From NCBI GenBank assembly GCA_032719365.1, contig CM064875.1, positions 16,789,816 through 16,853,815 of the forward strand: a stretch of DNA of 64,000 nt. Reading direction: 5' to 3'. Made by a program: the position numbers and the translations under genes. This stretch comes from Prinsepia uniflora. Taxonomy: Eukaryota; Streptophyta; Magnoliopsida; Rosales; Rosaceae. This document shows positions 1 to 11,063 of this stretch, in pieces; the stretch's first letter is position 1; each line of letters starts with the position of its first letter. Below the pieces are notes generated by a model. The model was not told the origin of the DNA, made no database searches, and saw only the letters and a program-made list of their open reading frames with translations.

Positions 1-102
1 GACTTATTTTGTTATTTGCTCGAATATTATTCAATCTATTTATTCATTTTTTTTAATAATACATGTGATTGTTGATTACTTTAGTTATATTGATGGTTAG
101 GC

Positions 103-3100
103 ATGTCAAATGGTAAAGTTTGTTGTCTAGCCGACAGTGCTACTACGCACACTATCCTCCGTGATAGGATATTTTTCACAAACTTAATGCCTAACCACAC
201 CCCGGTCTTAACTATTTCTGGAAAATCAAACTTGATTGAAGGCTCCGGAAGAGCCCAATTTATGTTGTCCAATGGTACCGTATTTACCATTGATGAAGTC
301 TTATACTCCCCACGTTCCAGCAGAACGTTATTGAGTTTTAAGGATATTCGAGCTAATAATTATCATGTTGAAACCACAACCGAAAAAAATGTGGAATATC
401 TTTGCATAACATCCAACTTGTATGGCCGGAAACGTACATTGGAGAAATTAAAATGCCTCAGGAGTGGACTCTACATGACCACTATTAGGACCATTGAGGC
501 AAATCACATAACTAGCCGGAAGCTACCTAACCCCAGCAACTACTTATTATGGCATGACCGATTGGGACACCCCGGTCAAGGTATGATGCGCCGTATCCTC
601 AATACATCACACGGGCATCCCCTTACAAATAAGGACCTAGTGTTTAGTGACACACTATGCCAAGCTTGCTCAATGGGAAAATTGAACACTAGACCATCAT
701 ATGCAAAGATCGATAAAGACTCTGTCCCTTTCTTGTACAGAATACAAGGGGATATTTGTGGACCCATCCAACCACCATGTGGACCATTTCAATATTTCAT
801 GGTTTTGGTTGATGCATCGACGAGGTGGTCACACGTGACCTTATTGTCCACACGCAATGCTGCGTTTGCTTAACTCCTTGCCCAAATCATTAAATTAAGG
901 GCCCACCATTTAGATTATCCCATAAAGTCCATTCGACTTGATAATGCCGGGGAGTTTACATCGAAATCTTTCGATGATTATTGCATGTCCCTTGGGATTG
1001 ATATTGAACACCCAGTTGCACATGTTCACACCCAGAATGGTCTCGCAGAAGCATTCATTAAACGATTACAAATGATTGCACAGACTTTGGTTATGTGCAC
1101 CAAGCTACCAATTTCTGTGTGGGTCTATGCAATCTTGCATGCAGCTATGTTGGTCCGGTTGAGGCCCACTGCCACCCAACCCTAGTCCGCGTTACAGCTG
1201 GTAACTGGGTACGAACCTGATGTTTCGCACTTACGCGTGTTTGGGTGCGCCGTTTACGTGCCAATTGCGCCGCCACAACGTACAAAAATGGGACCTCCAC
1301 GCCGGAGGGGCATCTATGTCGGCTATGAATCCCCCTCCATTATACGTTATTTAGAGCCCTTGACAGGCGATCTCTTTACCGCTCATCTTGCGGATTGTCA
1401 CTTCGATGAGACAGTCTTCCCGCCGTTAGGGGGAGATAAGAACGCTAACGTTCCTGAAGAACGACGTGAATTGACGTGGACTATCTCCACTATGTCTCAT
1501 CTTGATCCCTGAACCGCACAAAGTGAGAATGAAGTGCGGAGAATTCTAGATCTACAGAGTGTAGCTAATAATATGCTAGACGCTTTCTCTGATCTAGCTA
1601 AAGTGACGAGATCACATATACCTGCTGCAAATGTGCCTGCAAGGATAGACGTCCCCGTAGGACGCGCCGTCCCAGCTGGACGGGTCGTCCCAGATGGACA
1701 AAGTACGGCCATGGCGGCTAACCAGTCATATGTCCCTGCCCAGAAGCGAGGTAGACCAATAGGTTCGAAAGATTCTTATCCCCGGAAGAGGACAAATTTG
1801 GCACAATTGAATCCCTTGGATATCACTATATCATCCGATCCATCTCATGAGATAATTCCGGATTATGGGTCTGTCTTAGAAGAGACGACGTTGGGGGATG
1901 CCTCAACGTCTGAACCCATTCCCGAGAATAGAGAGATCTCGGTAAACTATGCATGCTTAAATGAGATATGGAATCAAAATGATATTATCATCGATGATAT
2001 ATTTGTATTCGCAGTAGCTACTGAAATAATAACTAGTGATGATATCGAACCTCGCTCTGTTGATGAATGCCAACGTAGAGAAGACTGGCCAAAATGGAAA
2101 GAAGCAATCCAGGTCGAACTTGATTCCTTGACAAAAAGAAAGGTGTTTGGACCTGTAGCTCCCACACCTCCCCATGTTAAACCTGTAGGCTTTAAATGGG
2201 TATTTGTAAGGAAGTGTAATGAGAAAAACGAGATTGTGAGATACAAAGCTCGTTTAGTGGCGCAAGGATTTTCTCAACGCCCTGGGATTGATTACGAGGA
2301 GACGTACTCTCCCGTAATGGACATTAAAACGTTCCGCTACCTTATCAGTTTGGTAGTTTCCGAAAAACTGAGTATGCAGCTTTTGGATGTGGTCACAACT
2401 TATCTCTATGGGGATCTAGATACAGAGATATATATGAAAGTTCCTGAAGGACTTAAGCTATCTGATTCAAATAGTTCTAGACCACGGAACACGCTCTCCA
2501 TTCGTTTGAGGCGTTCACTCTACAGATTGAAACAATCTGGACGGATGTGGTATAACCGTCTAAGTGAATATTTGATCAGATTGGGATATGTGAATAATGA
2601 ATTATGCCCATGCGTGTTTATTAAGAAGACAAGTTCCGGGTTCGCTATAGTGGCAGTTTATGTCGATGACATGAATCTGATTGGTACTCCTGAAGAGATC
2701 CAAGAAACCGCTAAGCACCTGAAGTTAGAATTTGAAATGAAGGATCTTGGGAGAACACACTTCTGTCTCGCCCTGGAGCTCGAGCACCGTGCAGATGGAA
2801 TTTTGGTCCATCAATCGAATTACATCCAGAAGATGTTGAGACGCTTTAATGAGGATAAAGCAAAACCTTCAAGCACGCCCATGATCGTCCGGAGTCTAGA
2901 TCCTAAAAAGGACCCGTTTCGTCCAGCAGATGACAACGAAGAGATATTGACACCAGAAGTGCCATATCTAAGTGCAATAGGCGCACTGTTGTACTTGGAT
3001 CAATGCACTAGACCAGACATTTCATTCGCTGTGAACTTGCTAGCTAGATTTAGCTCTGCGCCAACACGCCGCCACTGGAATGGCATAAAAGACATCTTCC

Positions 3101-3699
3101 GATACCTTAGAGGTACAACAGATATGGGCTTATTCTATCCCTATGCATCGAGGAATGAATCAAACCCCCTTGGTCCTCGAAATGATGCACGCCTCGTTGG
3201 GTATGCTGATGCAGGTTACCTATCAGACCCACACAAGGAACGTTCCCAATCCGGTTATGTCTTTACCATTGGGAACACAGCGATATCTTGGAGGTCTACA
3301 AAATAGACCCTTGTTGCTACGTCTTCGAATCATGCCGAGATTTTGGCCCTGCACGAAGCAGTTCGTGAATGCATATGGTTGAGAGCTATTACTGGGCATA
3401 TTCGAAGTACATGTGGACTGAATTCCACCCATATTGAACCGACAGTTATCTACGAAGATAATGCTGCCTGCATAGAGCAGATGAAGACCGGTTTCATTAA
3501 GGGAGACAACACCAAACATATTGCACCGAAGTTTTTCTTTAACCAGCAACAACAAGAACATCAGAAGATTGAGATCAAGCCAATACGATCTCAAGATAAC
3601 CATGCAGACTTGTTCACCAAGTCATTACCAAAGGCCACATTCCAGCAGCATGTGAGAGGTATTGGTTTACGTAGACTGGCTGATCTACTTAATCTATAG
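103..3699 (+). pseudogene. copia pol polyprotein, broken by four in-frame stops
   Basis: All parts lie in one frame. The protease motif is DSATTH (residue about 10). The GAG-pre-integrase zinc site follows (WHDRLGHPG near 550, then CQACSMGK near 660). Integrase catalytic positions are the D of GDICGP, the D of RLDNAGEF and the E of NGLAEAF. Reverse transcriptase shows YKARLVAQGF, a variant of DVVTAYLYG, and YVDDMNLIG near 2660. RNase H shows GYADAGYL and YEDNAACIE. Stops interrupt at 871 (taa), 1183 (tag), 1510 (tga) and 3304 (tag), with no frameshift anywhere; the final stop is 3697-3699. The 1510 and 3304 stops are what C-to-T change of CGA and CAG would give. The element is inactive, but its frame is remarkably well kept. 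Confidence 0.95.
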
Positions 3700-4227
3700 T
3701 TTTCAGGGGGAGTCTATATCAGGGGGAGTATCCTGAAGTATACCAAGTATCCAGAAGTATACTGAGTATCCCGAAGTATATTCACATGATTATCGTGTAC
3801 TCTTTTGTCCTATGACCAGGGTTATTTTGTCCCATTGGGTTTTGTTACCTGGCTAGGTTTTAATGAGGCACATTTTGGTATGATCACCCCGCTAACAATG
3901 CATCCTGAAGATGCTACGATTTGACTCATATGCATTTGCACATCTTTTCCCTTCAACTACGGGTTTGTCCCACTGGGTTTATCGGGTGAGGTTTTGGTGG
4001 AGCAATACTAATGCATTTTATCTCAAAGGCGGACTATCTACCCGTATTCCAGAAAAGACGACATCAGCTACCTCAGAAGATTCCGATGTGATCACCTACA
4101 TGCACGTTGCACTCTTTTTCCTTCGACCAGGGTTATTTTTGTCCCATAGGGTTTTTGTTACCTGGCAAGGTTTTAACGAGGCAACATATAAGTGCGTAGC
4201 CATGCAGTACCCTTACATGAAATATCC
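3700..4227 (+). other. copia 3' non-coding tail with two sets of degenerate repeats
   Basis: Two repeat sets lie between the pol stop and the LTR. The first is three 15-bp copies of gtatccNgaagtata with a 19-bp period (3728, 3747, 3766). The second is three diverged copies of about 70-80 bp beginning with a ctttt-cc-tt-gaccagggtt / gtcccactgggtt block (about 3800-3875, 3945-4010 and 4110-4190). An open frame across 3911-4285 only translates these repeats and resembles no protein. Confidence 0.75.
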
Positions 4228-4236
4228 AAGGGGGAG
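4228..4236 (+). other. copia polypurine tract
   Basis: The purine run aagggggag sits directly against the LTR start TGTTG, as expected for the plus-strand primer site of an LTR retrotransposon. Confidence 0.8.
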
Positions 4237-4450
4237 TGTTGTAAATAGTTATGAGGGTTATGTCTATTTATGTAATTGGTACTAGGGGTAATTTTTTCCT
4301 TTTTGTATTCATTAATTATCACCCCTATATAAGGGATAATTAATGCTTGTAAACCCTAAGATCCATCTCATAATAATCAGACGTATTATTTTCCTCTCCC
4401 TGCTTCTCAATATTCTCTCTGCATTCATCTACCGGATTTCCTTCACAACA
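4237..4450 (+). repeat. copia 3' LTR (214 bp)
   Basis: The segment begins TGTTG and ends CAACA, a perfect 5-bp terminal inverted repeat with the canonical TG...CA. It follows a purine tract and contains a TATA-like ctatataagg near 4325 with a pyrimidine-rich stretch downstream. The partner LTR is outside the window, so the assignment rests on ends, size and position. Confidence 0.88.
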
Positions 4451-4535
4451 CATACATATTTTTTGTTAACAGAATAAATCACCACCTTCTGTGCCCATGT
4501 CTATTTTGTCGTCGCCGCCACGTCCATCTCATTTG

Positions 4536-4890
4536 CCACCACCTCTTCCATATTTCCACCCCAACCTCTAGATCCTTCATCACCGCCACCACCACCACCT
4601 CTTCCATATTTCCACCTATTTCCACCCCAACCTCTAGATCCTTCATCACCGCCACCACCACCACCTCTTCCATATTTCCACCCCAACCTCTAGATCCTTC
4701 ATCACCGCCACCACCACCACCTCTTCCATATTTCCACCCCAACCTCTAGATCCTTCATCACCGCCACCACCACCACCTCTTCCATATTTCCACCCCAACC
4801 TCTAGATCCTTCATCACCGCCACCACCACCACCTCTTCCATATTTCCACCCCAACCTCTAGATCCTTCATCACCGCCACCACCGCCACTG
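4536..4890. repeat. 56-bp C-rich minisatellite, about six copies
   Basis: The block cctctagatccttcatcacc recurs at 4565, 4631, 4687, 4743, 4799 and 4855. The spacing is 56 bp except for one 66-bp interval, which contains a duplicated 10 bp (tatttccacc). One strand is strongly pyrimidine/C-rich (ccaccaccaccacc). Since 56 is not a multiple of three, the long frames on either strand are by-products and not proteins. Confidence 0.92.
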
Positions 4891-5134
4891 ATGCCACAAC
4901 AAAATATTCTACCTCCACTTTAACTACCACAACCATCACTGTCACCACCACCTTTGCGTCGACCTTCACTACTAAACTGATCACACTAACTTTCACATTC
5001 ATGCAATTATTAATTATATCTCCTGGAACTATTCTCTAAGCATACCCTTCGAGAACCAAGGACCTCAATTAACCAAGAACCAAGGAACTTGAATCAATTC
5101 TAAGGCATATATTTTGCCTTTCCTAGCTTTGTTC

Positions 5135-5189
<55 letters not shown>

Positions 5190-5721
5190 TAATCCAATTT
5201 CAACTTTTTAAGGATTAGATGTAATATATGTTGTATATATATTTTGCCTCTACATTTTTGAGAGGTGTATTCATGACTAGAGCCAAGAATTACCATGCAA
5301 AACAATAAGGTGTAAAATTAAGCTTCTTGTCAAATATTTTTACGGAGATTTTCAAATTCAATAAAAAAAAAATGTATTGCTTGTACTTAAATTGATTAAC
5401 CTGCAACAGATGACTAGATAAACCCTCCAAACAGATGCTCATCCTTGGCCAAACTAATTACAAACGACATCACAAGGTTCCTCGGCCAACCAACACCCAA
5501 TAAGGTCGGCTGACCAATGTGTGGGCAACACATCATCTGGGATCAACGGGATACGCACTGTCAACGTGTACACATGAACAAAGTGCATTTATCCCAGGTC
5601 AAAAATACTTTGCACTATCCACCTATTAACTTAAGTAGCAGAGTCTAGTAATTAGGTCACCCATGATCACTCAAGAATGTGAAAGGACTGAACTCAGCGA
5701 AGCAAACCTCAATTAATGATC
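4891..5721. other. AT-rich intergenic sequence with an AT/AG microsatellite
   Basis: An (AT)n run from about 5138 to 5171 passes directly into (AG)n to about 5189. No gene, RNA or recognisable transposon was seen in the rest of the interval. Confidence 0.6.
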
Positions 5722-5801
5722 CATTTTTGACACCAACATGTATCATACACCAAAAATTACACATTTTTGACACCAACATGTATCATACACCAAAAATTAC
5801 A
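5722..5801. repeat. perfect 40-bp tandem duplication
   Basis: Two adjacent identical 40-bp copies (5722-5761 and 5762-5801), each beginning catttttgacaccaacatg. The identity implies a recent local duplication in otherwise unique AT-rich DNA. Confidence 0.95.
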
Positions 5802-7260
5802 AATAAGAGCTATCCACAAAGAAAACGTCAATATATTGGGAGATAATGAGCAACCCATTACAGATAAAAAAGCAACCATACTTCTAATTTTTTTTTTTTA
5901 AGGATATGATAATATTACGAAAAGATATTATACAAATTAAATATCGACTTTCTTTCACAAGAATTAAATCTAAAATACTTACTTTGATATATCATCATCA
6001 ACCCATAAGAATAGTTTTCTTCTAACCAATTATTGTTGTCAAACTTTATCAAGAATATAGCCATCCCAACTTACGCCATTAAATCTTAGACCAAAAAGTT
6101 TTCCTGACTAAAATCCCCAATGTAAAAAGGAAAAGGAAAACACACTAAATAAACTACATAATTTGCAAACCACACATTTAAAGATATTAAATTGGCTCCC
6201 TTGCATTTTATCGGAAAAATTACAAACTACGCACAAATGACATTATTTGCAAACTATACACTAATAAGATCATGATATTATTTGTAAACTACACACTAAT
6301 AAGATCTCAAATAAACTCATTTGCGTTTTATCGAGAAAATTACGGACGGCACACACGTGGCTATGGTTACATGGTCTCTTCTTAATTAGCATTTGCCCAT
6401 CTAATTAAATGTCGATGGAAAGAGAAAAACCCATTTAGATATCATTTTCAAACGGGTTAGAATCAAATGATATATATGATATTATCCTCAATTAAATTAC
6501 ATTTTTTTTATATAATAAGGGACATGTGTGAATATTCCAATGGGAAAAAAACGTATTCTCTAATAAAATATAGGAGACTCGTAACCAACTTTAGATAACG
6601 TGGCTGCAAATTGATGTATATTAGTAATTTATAGTAGCTAGGGAACATGAGAGAATGAGGAGATAATATTGTGAAAATCATGGTGGCATGGTTTAATCAA
6701 ATGCCAATGAAAAGTGGTAAAGGGGAAAAATAAAAAAGAGATATATATTCTCAAAACGGGAGAGGGGGTATATACATCGAACCATTAATTTTTACACTAC
6801 ATCTGTACAACTTCATCTCATCCTTAATTCCTTTAATTAATTAATTAATTAATTAGGGTTTCTGAAATAATTGGCTCATTAGTTATTATTAACATGAAAC
6901 AACTAGGCATCCAGTACTTTCATTTTATTTTTTATTTGAGATTTTTAGTGAAGCTTTAATAACTTCATAATTTTTTTTAGTGCGTTTGGATGAAAATTTT
7001 CAAAATTTTAAGGAATTTGGTTAAATTAACTAGTAAAAAATGAGGAACTTAGATGAAAATACCATAGAATTTGAAAATACAATGTAAGGCATGTAGATAA
7101 GATTTGTAAGTGATCACACCTATATATGAAGGTGTTACTTTAAAAAGCCCTTTGTTTAGTTGTTCGTTATGCTTACAAAGCTAGTGCTATTTTTGTTTTT
7201 TTAGTGCTTCTCCCTACTTAAAATCTCCATAATTTTCTTTAAATGTAATTATGCTCGTAA
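5802..7260. other. AT-rich intergenic sequence
   Basis: No coding signal was seen. There are diverged short repeats (aaactacacactaataagat, about 6170-6330), a (ttaa)n run near 6836-6855, and at 6978 a gtgcgtttggatg block whose approximate inverse (catctaaacacatg) occurs near 8140. That pair might be remnants of a DNA transposon's ends around the LINE fragment. Confidence 0.4.
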
Positions 7261-8078
7261 TTTCTGGTTTGGGTGCCCTTTATAGGTGGATATTGGATGT
7301 ATTGATGCTAATGATTTTGTGTGGTACTAGAATCACTTCTTGACGACTCTTGGAGGCACTGAGCAAAAGAGCTTGGATTTGCAACTCTTTTTATTTGGCT
7401 TGTGGCGTTTATGGAAGTGTCGTAATCTGAGATGGTACAATGGTATTGTTGTTTATCCCATGACTACCGTTCAACTAATGATGGATCAGGTTAGAGAGTT
7501 CCATGAGACCAGTCGTGCTAAGCCCCCCTTGGTACATTCGGTCCCATCTCCTTTGTTTTGTAGCAATGATAACTAGGGTTGGAGTAGACCTCCTAATGGT
7601 TTTGTAAAGGTGAACTGTGATGGTGCGTTTTGTAAGTTGATCCGCCAGGGTGCTTATGGTTGGGTGTGCAGATCCTCCCTTTGGGAGTTTCATAGCTGGT
7701 GGTGGTTGTGACGGCCTCCCTTGTGGCACTGTCTTGCAGGTAGAAGCTTATGCCCTTCAAGTAGCTATGATTGCTTGTGATTATGATTGTAAGAAAGTCA
7801 TCCTTGAGACAGATTCTAAATGCTTGGTGCAATGTGTAACAACAAGGGTAGTGGTGGATGCTAATATTGAAGGAATTCTCTTTGATATTCTGGCGATGCA
7901 GCCTCTATTTGAGTGCGTCAAGCTTCGTTACACTTCTCGTAAGCATAACATAGCAGCTCATGAAGTTGATGTTTTCTGTAAACGCTCTATGCGTTGTTCT
8001 AGATGGGAGGGCCTTGAGCCTTTTTGGTTATTTGATATCTTAGTTAAAGATGTAAACATTTCAATTTGTCTTTTCTAA
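7261..8078 (+). pseudogene. LINE-type (non-LTR) RNase H domain fragment, frameshifted
   Basis: The C-terminal part of a plant LINE-like reverse-transcriptase protein, or a free RVT_3-type RNase H, is recognisable. A tryptophan-rich FLFGLWRLWKCRNLRW segment (from about 7390) is followed by GFVKVNCDGAF (catalytic-type D, about 7610). Then come QVEAYALQVA (E, about 7745), LETDSKCLV (D, about 7815) and a basic SRKHNIAAHEVD tail. The reading frame has a stop at 7574 and shifts by one register near 7665-7680, so the fragment cannot encode an intact protein. No reverse transcriptase or endonuclease remains upstream. An old host retrogene with an RNase H-like domain is the alternative. Confidence 0.72.
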
Positions 8079-10450
8079 TTCAATTCCTTTTGGTTGGCCA
8101 AAAAAAAATTTAAGTTCCATGGAACTTTGAAGTTCCCCATCTAAACACATGAAATATATCTTGTTTTTAATGAAGTATTCAAAATAACCTTCATAAAATA
8201 TATTAACAAAATTAAAGAATTTTTTAAATATTATGTTTACGTATAAAATTAAACCAGAATATATGCATGATTTGAAAATCTTAATATGCATGTGTAATAT
8301 TAGATTGGGATTTTAACACAGAAGAGCTAAATTAATGACATGCACACTCTCATCTGGTTAGTTCCACATAAACATTAAAGTCGAAGCATATCTGAATAAT
8401 ATGTATTCAGGTGTAAGCTAGCAAGCCTCGATCTAGTGATCGAGTACTAGTAGTACACAATTATTCCTATTAATATTACACAAATTTTTATACATCTACT
8501 TGTCGATAAGCATCGATCATTCCATTCCTTTTGGTCCTTGGGGGGATCTATGATCGATCACCCTCCCCCACATCGGACACATAACCATTCACATGCTGAG
8601 CAATTACGTGGTGTTCGCATGCTTCTGTATCTCTCGGTCACCACCTCCACCAATCATTGGTGAAGGAAACTAGTTGTATATACAAAGTTTATATAATGTG
8701 GTCATAAAATTTCGGATTGTATAGTCAATTTATTCTCTTAAATTGTATTTCCTTATCAATTTTACTTTTGAACTTTTATTTCAACTAATTTCGTCCCTTT
8801 CAACTATTATTAATGATCATTTTTTTATCTAAAATTAAAATTTATAAACAAAAAATCGTCAAATTTATTATATTTTAAGTAAGTAAATATCTCATATATT
8901 ATTAATAAAGGAAAAATTAAAGAAACAAATCATATCTACTTACTAACGTAGTAACGTGTAAATTTTTTTGACAAAATTAAAATAAATATAATAACATGAG
9001 GTAATAAATTGGCTATTCAAATAGTTTAAGGAGAAAATTGGATAATTTTTTTTTTATTAGCGGGGGTATATTAACAAAGAGGTACAAATTCAAAGAGTAA
9101 ATTGACAAATTAATTACTCTAAATTTTTCAATCATAGTACATCTTAACCAATCAGCACAAGCACTGGTTAATTAAATGTTATCCAGTTACCTATTTAGAA
9201 TAAATAATACTCAGGTTGATTGATGATTTTAAGTTTAAGGGCAATAATTCCACCTTAAGTAGGACGTGCTCGTTTGCTATATTATTAATAACTGTTTTTC
9301 TCCTAGCCGCTTATCTTCCTTCGAAATTTTTTTTTCTTCGACTGATTTTCTACAGATTTGACGGGCTTTTCCCCTAGTATCCATAGGGAGATAGAGATTA
9401 AACCAGATAATCCAATCAATCTTGATGTAAATTTTACAGAAGTTTTTTCGTCTTCATACTTCCTTTTTGTCTATCATCATGGTGTCGGTCGTGTTCATAA
9501 GTTTCGCCGTTCTGACGGGTTACGTTGTCAATAAAACTTACCTTCAAAAGTCTGATCTGTCTTCATAGGGTTTTGATTTATTATGTGTTATGGTGGGTTT
9601 TGATTTATTATGTGTCATGGTGGGTTTTGATTCATAGGGTTTTGATTTATTATGTGTCATGGTGGGTTTTGATTGAGCCATCGCAGTCCTTCATTGGTGA
9701 TGCGGTGTCAATCACAGTGGATTGAAACATTTGCGATATAGTAATGGACGACATCCTCGTCGTCTTTGGAATTCCGTGGAGACAGTAATAACAGAAGTGA
9801 TAGACAGTGCAACAATGTAAATGATCAATTTGTATCTTTTGTTGGATTTTTTTTCCTTTTTAATTAGTTTGCTTTTGTACAAATAAGTCCAATAACTTTT
9901 ATTTCGATTCAGTTGTGTTAAGTTTTTCTTTTTGTGGGATGCAAAGATTAGTTGTTCAGGCAGTAGTGACCTTGATGATACTTAGGGGATTCAAGACGTC
10001 AATTTATATTTTTTGTGTGCGTTATTCCTTCTAGATGGTTTTGACTGATACATAAGATGAACACTAGAGGTACTTAATTACCCATGTTTGTCGTCAAGCT
10101 ATTGCGGTTTAGCTTCGTTTTGCCTTGTATATTTGTTTAATTAATCAATGAAATTTCAAATCTTCTTAAAAAATTAAATGTTTTCTCAATATTGTATACA
10201 TGAAGTAAATACCATCTTTGCAAAAAAATAAAATAAAATAAATTGGAGATCATTTTCTCATCCATATGTATCAATTAAGTAGGATGTCATCGCTACCTAT
10301 TAGGTGAGAGGCTCACTAAATTGATAGCTCATCATAATATTCTTAACAGTTCATCATATGAGTAACTAAATAATCTACAATTTGATTGGAAATCATTTAT
10401 ACATGCATAAATAATTTTCATTTAATATTAATTGTAAGAAATCAACAGGT
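8079..10450. other. AT-rich intergenic sequence with a possible retroposon 3' end
   Basis: No gene was recognised. About 9340-10165 reads like a dispersed element with a retroposon-style 3' end (cttgtatatttgtttaattaatcaatgaaatttc near 10125-10160), but no coding domain supports this. It includes a 27-bp tandem repeat at 9569-9677. The rest is low-complexity AT-rich DNA. Confidence 0.35.
9569..9677. repeat. short tandem repeat, 27-bp unit
   Basis: Three copies of gggttttgatttattatgtg plus tcatggt are present, one preceded by a partial copy (gggttttgattcata). The unit is a multiple of three, so it creates a repetitive open frame (about 9525-9725), but nothing else suggests a protein. Confidence 0.75.
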
Positions 10451-10977
10451 CCAATTATATAGCACTAGCATGTGGAAATTCTATAACCAATAACATGATT
10501 GGGTTGGGAGTGCAAGAACTGTTCAATGCGTGGTACTTGCATTCACTGTATCATGGATGTGCTCTTCTTCCCAATATTGATTACTGAGATTTTCTTGTGC
10601 GCGAGAAATAATCAGAACTATCAATTTCTTAAAACATTATGTGAATATCATGAGAATCATATCAACCATATAATAGTAGTAGATAGTACATTTGTCATCA
10701 TCATCAGTCATCAGTCATCATATTCTTATCATCATACCTCATGATAGATACCATATGCCCATAATTCTCTCGATTTCTATAATTTCTTTTCATTTCCTGT
10801 TGTTAATTATTAATTTTATTGTAGGTTTTATTCATTTTCTGTGTGCTTCATATTCATGAAACATCTTGTACCTTAGGAGCCAATAATTGGAACAACATTC
10901 GGTCAATTCACCAATCAAATATATCTAGTACTACAAACTGGCCGATGGGGTGCTACGTCACCACGTACAACTCTACT

Positions 10978-10985
10978 TATAAATA
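10978..10985 (+). promoter_or_regulatory. probable TATA box of the HLS1-like gene
   Basis: TATAAATA lies 78 bp before the chosen ATG, which leaves room for a start about 30 bp downstream and a 5' UTR of roughly 50 nt. ACGT-core motifs (ctacgtcaccacgtac, about 10951-10968) sit just upstream, a usual place for bZIP/bHLH sites. Confidence 0.6.
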
Positions 10986-11063
10986 AGAGAGATTGAGGCA
11001 CATGAGAAGAACAGAAGAAGATAAAAAATATACCAGCTATTTTGAGCATCACATATATTTGCC

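Larger units (their letters stand above)
1..4450 (+). mobile_element. Ty1/copia retrotransposon, 3' part, degenerate
   Basis: The domain order protease, integrase, reverse transcriptase, RNase H is that of Ty1/copia (Pseudoviridae-type) elements. It is followed by a non-coding 3' tail, a purine tract and a short LTR ending at 4450. The 5' LTR and gag lie outside the window. Bases 1-102 in the pol frame reach a stop near 75 and show no gag or zinc-knuckle, so either gag is separated from pol by a spacer or the 5' part is rearranged. The target duplication cannot be checked because the 5' end is missing. Confidence 0.93.

Noticed and set aside
3911..4285. 124-codon frame between copia pol and the LTR
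   Set aside because: It only spans the degenerate 3' repeats, overlaps the LTR, and has no envelope-like features such as a signal peptide or transmembrane segment.
4479..5002. Gly/Val-rich or Pro/His-rich proteins over 4479-5002
   Set aside because: The 56-bp unit is not a multiple of three, so each repeat shifts the frame; this is a minisatellite.
6978..8150. A DNA transposon carrying the LINE RNase H fragment, with ends gtgcgtttggatg / catctaaacacatg
   Set aside because: The ends match only partly and no target duplication is visible, so the pairing may be chance.
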